From Entomortierella parvispora (Eukaryota > Mortierellomycota > Mortierellomycetes > Mortierellales > Mortierellaceae), in NCBI GenBank assembly GCA_963573315.1, contig OY752140.1, positions 2,666,001-2,730,000 on the forward strand: a stretch of 64,000 bases of DNA, read 5' to 3'. Shown piece after piece: positions 58,004 to 64,000 of the stretch; positions within the stretch are counted from its first letter, which is position 1; the number at the start of each line of letters is the position of its first letter. The notes under the pieces were generated by a model. The model ran no database searches, had not been told where the DNA came from, and saw nothing but the letters and a program-made list of their open reading frames with translations. A program made the translations under genes and the position numbers.

Positions 58004-60099
58004 ATGCCCGAAGAGATCAAGAACAACATCCTCGACACCATCACCGTCGACCACAAAGGCGAGATCAACACCGCAAAGCCCGACGGCGACGGTCCTCTCT
58101 TCCAGGACATTGATGGCGACCAGCAGGTCACCGAGATTGAGAGCATGTGCATGAACTGCCACGAGAACGTATGTCTCTCTACTTGTCGCTTTGCCTGCAT
58201 GCAGACTTTCTTCCTGTCTCTACTCTCACCTTCTATCAAGAAAAAACCAAACGTGCCAAATCTTGATAGACTAACAATCCTCCCTTCTTTTTTTTTGTGT
58301 GTCCATGTACTTGCCAATGATCACAGGGAACCACCCGTCTCTTGCTCACTCGCGTCCCTCACTTCCGTGAGGTTATTCTCATGGCTTTCGACTGCCCGCA
58401 CTGTGGCCACAGATCAAACGAGCTTCAGCAGGCCAATGCCATTGCCGTCGGAGGCGCCATCTACACCTGCCACGTCACCACAAAGGCCGATCTCAACCGT
58501 CAGTTGGTCAAGACTGATACTGCTGTTGTCAAGATCCCAGAGATTGACTTTGAGATCCCTGCTCAGCGTGGCCACTTGACCACCATCGAGGGTCTCCTCA
58601 CCACCGTCCTTGACGATTTGCAAAGCGATCAGCCTGTGCGCAAGGTATTTTTTTTTTTTTTTTGGGTCCTAGTGAAAGATTCAGGAAGAGAACAAAACGA
58701 TGGCTGTGCCTTGCCGCAGTTAAATGAAAAGAAAAAAGAACCAACACGTCTCCTTTTTTTGGCCGACATTAGCACTTGGACGAGGCTTTATACCTCCAGA
58801 TCGAGGCTATTATCCAGAAGCTTCAGGATTGCATTGATAACAAGACTCCATTCACCATCATCTTGGACGACCCTGCAGGAAACTCTTATATCGAATCTCT
58901 CTCGGCACCAGATCTGGATGACAAGCTGGATCTTTCCGTTTACATGAGAACTCGTGCTCAGGAGCGCGCCATGGGTCTTTCCGTGCCCGAGGAGCAGGAG
59001 GGCGAGGTGGCAGAGGAGATCCACACCGTCCCCATGCCTAAGGATCAAAAGGAACAACATGCTCAGCAGCAGCTCTGGGAGGCCGGTTTGACAGAGGCCG
59101 ATCTGGAGAAGGAGCGCGCGGAAAAGAAGGCTTCTGGAGAGGTGGAAGAACTCCCCGAGGTCTTGTCCTTCCCTGCCAACTGCTCTTCCTGCAACGCCCC
59201 CAGTGACACAAAGATGCACATTTTGGATATCCCCCACTTCAAGGAGATGATCATCATGTCCACCGTCTGCGATCACTGCGGTTACAAGAGCAACGAAGTT
59301 AAGGCTGGAGGCCCTGTCAGTGCAAAGGGAAAGCGTATCATTCTCAAGATTGAGGACGTCGAGGATATGAGTCGTGATATCTTGAAGGTAAGGATATTGC
59401 AAAGATGGAAAATACATTCATTGAGGTATTGACTCGAGTGGACTCGAAAACTTACCAACAATTGTCGAATTCACACCTAGTCTGAGACGTGCGGTCTTTC
59501 CATCCCCGAGATTGATCTGGAATTGAACTCTGGTACCTTGGGCGGCCGATTCACGACCGTCGAGGGCCTTTTGAGACAGGTCCACGACGAGCTTTCAAGC
59601 AAGGTGCCACAAGAGGAGGAGAACCAACCCGAGCGTCGTCGTGTCTTCACAAAGTTCTTGGATAACTTGGAGAAGGTAAACTTGCGGAAGCTCTTTTTGG
59701 AAGACGACGGATTGAATGCAGGGTTCAGCAGGGTTTCATTTGGAGGGAGTACTAACCGTTACACCCTCTCTTTTCTCTGTTGTCGTCCATTAGGTCATGT
59801 CCCTTGAGATCAAGAGCACCTTGATTTTAGATGACCCTCTTGGCAACTCTTACCTTCAGAACTTGTACGCTCCCGAGCCCGATCCCGCCATGACCATCGA
59901 GGAGTATGAGCGCACATTTGAGCAGAACGAGACCTTGGGATTGAACGACATGCGCTTGGACAACTATCAAGACGGAAAAGAGCATGTACCTATCCACCAT
60001 CATGAGCATGAGGAGGAGCACCACCATGAGGAATTGACAGATGCCCAGAGAGAGGAGGAGGAGATTTCGGGCGGAGGTGTTTCTGGAGGACATTTCTAA
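58004..60099 (+). CDS. ZPR1: ZPR1 zinc-finger protein
   Basis: Exons 58004-58168, 58327-58644, 58773-59387, 59481-59675 and 59794-60099 give 532 residues; every junction is phase 0. ZPR1 is an essential eukaryotic zinc protein that binds nascent eEF1A as a folding chaperone and shuttles to the nucleus. It has the family's two-fold repeat. The first C4 finger is Cys49-X2-Cys52-X25-Cys78-X2-Cys81, and the second is CSSC...CDHC near residues 298-330, also with X25 spacing. Each is followed by an alpha/beta box ([20 protein letters not shown] and [22 protein letters not shown]), with [11 protein letters not shown] and [11 protein letters not shown] later in the halves. The C-terminal tail is His/Glu-rich ([13 protein letters not shown]). 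Intron 2 begins GTA followed by T16. Confidence 0.96.
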
Positions 60100-62963
60100 G
60101 AGGCGAAAGAATCTTTTTTTTTTTTTTTCTGAACGATAGAAGGTGAAAGAAAGAAAAGGAAATTCTTTCAACTCCCCTGCTTCCCCTCATCTCTATTCAA
60201 CTCCAATTGCATGTGCATTATTCATTCATTCATTCATCCGTATTATTTACCTTCAATAACGATACATTAAAAAAAGACTTCTTTCAGCGCGATTGGCAAA
60301 CGATTTCAAGCTCAAAAGTCGACAGGAGATCATGAAAAAGTCCAAGGAATAGGGCAAAAGTCCGAGCAGCAGGGCTGTCTCGGACAAGCGCGGAAGTGAG
60401 AAAAGAAAGGGTCTCTTTTCTTCCCACGAGTGTTTGCTTGTTTCCACATGAATGGCTGATCAGGAGAGGGCGGAGAAACCGTGCATCTTCCCGCTCAACC
60501 TGCCGCAGTTTCAAAGAATGACGGTGGTGATGAACTAAATGTAGACTGGTTGTCAAGAATACAGTTTGTAGACTACAGCAGACCAAGCGAGAAGAGAGCA
60601 ATTGCAAAAAAAGAAATCTTTCTCGGACGATCCCGCGATATTGATTTTTCTTGACCTGACCCTGCACCTTTGCGTGTTTATTTGCATGTCAAGTCTCGTG
60701 GCATCGTGGCAGAAAGGCAAATTCTCCAGAGTACAAAGCGCTCTCTCCTTGCTCCTGCAATCAACTAGCGCGCACGCCGCTATTGGAAATGGAGAGAACA
60801 CCGGAGATCCGCCATTTTGATTTGTTCCAAAAGCCGACCCCCCAGCGGGAAAGGAGAAAGTCCTGCCGAGAAAAGAATGTCACGGACTCCACATGGAATC
60901 AAAAGGAACGCAAAAGAAAAGAAGAGAAATACAATCGATCCAAAAAGATTATCTCCTTTTTCGATACCTCACGCGTTCACCGGTTTCTCTCTCTCCTTCA
61001 GCGTACCTTCCCAGTTTCTTCTCTTTGTACCGGGGCAGTTTAAACCTTCCATTCCTTGGGTTCATCTTTTGAAGTATATCACACTAACTTGTCTGAAAGA
61101 TGAAAGAAACAAAGAGACAATCGTGTGGCTCAAAAAAAAGTACGTTGCAAAATGATGGAATGTGAAAGAACGACGACAAATGGGGTCGCCTGCATATTCT
61201 TTCTCGAAAACTGGTGGTAGACAAGCAGGGTCCGGTGTTCTAGGACAAGAAACTGAGCTATCCCTGTTGCGATGAAGGGAAAGGAGGTCGCGCTGCGCTG
61301 TTTGTACGACCAGGACCATTTCCGTGAAAGAAAGAAGCAATTGAGGAGAATAAAAAGGAGGGTTGATTCAAGAAAGAGCAGACAGCCTCAGTGTTGTCAA
61401 TCCCAATGAAAGCTGGGATGGCGCGAGAGGCGAAAGAAAAAAAAGGGAGCAGACGAGTCATTCTTAGCAAAGAAACAGAGTTAACCACGCGCTCAGACCT
61501 TAAAACTATCCCCGCTTTTCGCCCTCCAACCAGTCAGTGCAGCGATGCAACCCGAGGGCCTCGCGCTCTTCTTCCCTTTCTCACTTAATTTTTTTGCGCC
61601 CAACGCTGACAAATGCAGACCTTCTTCGGTTTTCCTGCCACTCACGGAACAAATCAAGAAGTAAATTTTATCACAAGAAGATAGATATGACACACACCCC
61701 TCCTCCACACCCTATCACACCTTGACACACACACTTTACTCATTGTCGGCCTCCCTCCCACCGCAGCTGGCGACCTTATTTTTATTCCTGGTGCATGTAG
61801 AGTGGGAGCTCCATACTGAGACTAGTCTAGTCCAGCTTTGGACATCTGTCCCTCCTTTATTTCTTTTTGTGGTCGGTAATGTATTTTCCGGTTGTGATAC
61901 GAAACATACCCGCTACTGCGCAATCGTCAACTGAAAGCTACAAATAAGGAAGTTGACCTTCTCATGCCTCGATTGACAACTTTTGTGCTCAGTTGCCGCA
62001 GCCTAACCTTCCCACCCGTCAATTGAGAGCTGAAGAAATAGGTCATTTGGCTAGCCCATTGTCCCATCCTTCTTCAAAAAGACGCGACCTCCCCTCCTTT
62101 TCTTTCTCTGCTGAACGGGGACTGAAATATTTTTAAAGGAGACCCGGCTCCCTCGTTCTCTTCCGCCTCTTAAGGTTCCTTGTTCGGAACCCCGGAAAGC
62201 CGAAGAGGATAAGCAGAAGGGTATCGAAGACTGGGTACAGCAGCTGCACACGAAAAGGTGAGCGGAGGAAGAGGAGAATAGACTCTCGAGGTGTAGAGGG
62301 AGAGTTTCCTGGGAACCGCAGAGGCAAAGACTGGGTCTGTTATTGGCTTGAATATGGTTTTCCACCCTCGCCTCGCACTTTTTTTTTTTTTGACCCCCGA
62401 TTCTGGAGGGAGGCTCAGCACATTTTTTTTTTTTTTTTTTTTCGCATGGCAAGATGTGGACAACCCTTCTTCTTTTGGGCGAAATACCGAAAATACATTA
62501 GGATAGAACTAAACGCGGAGTGTCGGTTTTTCCACTCTCAGGGCTAAAGGCTGAACTCCGTGGGAACAAATATTAAGGCACAGCCTGGGCATGCAGAGCG
62601 AGAAAGGGGAGAGAGAAAGAGAATAGAAAATACGCTGACCGAGATACCATTTTGACATGGAAGAGCAAATGAGGAAATACGAAAAGGAGCGAAAAAGTGC
62701 GGGGAAAAGCTTTTTGCCATTTGTAGAGGAAACATGAGTCCTCTGTAAAGTACTCGGGAAAAAGAAGAATTGCACTCGCGTTCTTGTTTTCTTGACCATG
62801 GTAAGCGTAGGAGGTTGTTCGTGGAGCAATTGGCTTACAAGAGCTACAGGACGCGCCAAAGGAAAGGATAAGAGACTCGCTAACGTCTAAGCAGTAAAGG
62901 GTATCATTGTGCTTTTGGTGGTGATGTTGGCGCTTTATTTGCCAAGGCAAGGGTGCGAGTAGA

Positions 62964-62982
62964 GGGGGGGGGGGGGGGGGGG
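62964..62982 (+). repeat. Poly(G) run of 19
   Basis: G19, followed by TGTCAT. The flanking GGGTGTCATYG motif recurs at 62991-63000 and 63045-63058, making a small degenerate repeat. Confidence 0.85.
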
Positions 62983-63688
62983 TGTCATCGCGGGTGTCAT
63001 TGATGTTCCACAGAGGTAAAATGGCTGTCTGGGCCTCTGAAAAGGGGGGGGTGTCATTGCACAGTCCCTTAAGTGTTGCGCCTGCTTAACAATCAAAGCA
63101 GCACGAAATAACATGGGTCCATCTCCATCCCTGTCCAATAATGATTTGAGCTCACAGGTCACATAGTAGTAGGGAACGAAAACACCACCCTTACTCCAAC
63201 AAGGATAGGGACGATGTCGAAATTCAAGAGGACGGCCACCTCCATCTGTAAAAGAGGTGAAGAAAGCATATGTCTTTGCCCAGGTTTCCCTCATATGATC
63301 ACCACTCCGCGTGGTTAGGGTGTGGAGTATGGGCACTCCAGAAGCGCACTGTTGTTTGCTAGTCTAGCCCAGTGCACCGGCGTGGTCATACAAAACGAAT
63401 CCTCCCTGTTTCTTAGGAGGACACAAATAATAAAAAAAAGTGTAGTCGTTGTAGCTTCGCCCAGGACGCGTGCCGCAGACATGGAAGTACGAGGGAAGAA
63501 GGCAAAACGCTTTTAGGTAGTGGGGCCGTAATGTCTAGTGGAGTTGCACCATCGAACGATGGTTGGTGGAATGGGAGGCGGAGCAGCGCAATTTGGCTGC
63601 ATCAGCTTAGAAATCGGAATAAAAAAAAAAAAGAAAAAAACAGTTCACTTGACCCTCGCTTGATCTCCTTGGTTGACTGCACCTGCGC

Positions 63689-63716
63689 AAAAAAAAAAAA
63701 AAAAAAAAAAAAAAAA
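63689..63716 (+). repeat. Poly(A) run of 28
   Basis: Uninterrupted A28 with no target-site duplication or retroelement coding sequence upstream that I can see. Confidence 0.9.
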
Positions 63717-64000
63717 GAAAGGGAGGGAACAAAATGGCTGTCAACACTGGAAACTCTCGTTCGCCAACCCTGTCTTTACTTGGAACTGCATCAACAAACA
63801 AAGACGGCTGCAGGCTGTGACTCAATTGCTCTCGAGTGATCCCTACCAAAGATGGGCGCTTTGGTTTACTCTGCCCGGCCCGCCTTTGAATTGCGAACAG
63901 GGCACTCTCGCAATGGAGCAACCTTCTTTTTCTGTTCTTTTTTGATGCAGTTTGGCTGCACACACGCAGACACGAAGCGCATGGCGAGCTGGATCCTACG

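Larger units (their letters stand above)
60100..64000. other. 3.9 kb without a supported gene
   Basis: Contains the ZPR1 3' region (an (ATTC)n run at 60220-60237), many A/T homopolymers, and several frames of 60-130 codons without recognisable motifs. A minus-strand stretch at about 63060-63240 (with PYYYVTCELKSLLDRDGDG) has protein-like composition and could be a gene or transposon fragment, but I cannot name it. Confidence 0.4.

Noticed and set aside
62051..62463. Overlapping minus-strand ORFs with poly-Lys starts
   Set aside because: They begin in T-runs read as Lys codons, overlap each other in several frames and have no motifs.

Overview
The window is nuclear DNA of an early-diverging filamentous fungus, most likely Mortierellomycotina (Mortierella and relatives). 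The genes carry many short introns (about 65-190 nt) with GTRNGT donors and pyrimidine-rich acceptors. Housekeeping genes are clearly fungal/opisthokont orthologues: NEO1-type flippase, oligoribonuclease, TCTP, PUS9-like pseudouridine synthase, BRCA2, ATG13 and ZPR1. They are interleaved with Crinkler effectors and SEL1-repeat families of the kind expanded in Mortierella and Rhizophagus. The genus is an inference.

Layout. 1-7.4 kb: two tandem Crinkler (CR-type) effector genes. The first is cut by the window edge and the second is complete. They flank a decayed tyrosine-recombinase element. 8.2-13.3 kb: a 13-exon NEO1/ATP9-type P4-ATPase. 14.8-18.0 kb: a large disordered Q- and E-rich protein. 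18.1-21.1 kb: two unrelated multi-span membrane proteins. 21.2-23.5 kb: divergent oligoribonuclease (-) and TCTP (+). 24.1-26.0 kb: a flavin monooxygenase. 26.1-34.2 kb: a divergent pair, PUS9-like pseudouridine synthase (-) and a seven-exon BRCA2 orthologue (+) with five BRC-like repeats and a complete C-terminal DNA-binding region. 34.5-49.3 kb: an accessory cluster of four SEL1-repeat genes (one -, three +) with one orphan gene (-) inserted, whose promoter contains a ~0.2 kb-unit minisatellite. 51.3-56.3 kb: ATG13 (-). 58.0-60.1 kb: ZPR1 (+). 60.1-64 kb: no gene I can support, but many homopolymer runs.

Functional picture. The conserved genes serve separate core processes: lipid asymmetry, RNA turnover and modification, recombination repair, autophagy and translation/stress. 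They do not form a pathway. The accessory blocks are the unusual part: a recently duplicated effector pair whose copies differ at the Walker B residue, a transposon relic between them, and a young SEL1 array sharing one exon-intron architecture. Exon boundaries below were derived by hand from frames, splice consensus and family similarity. Every multi-exon model I accept closes in frame.
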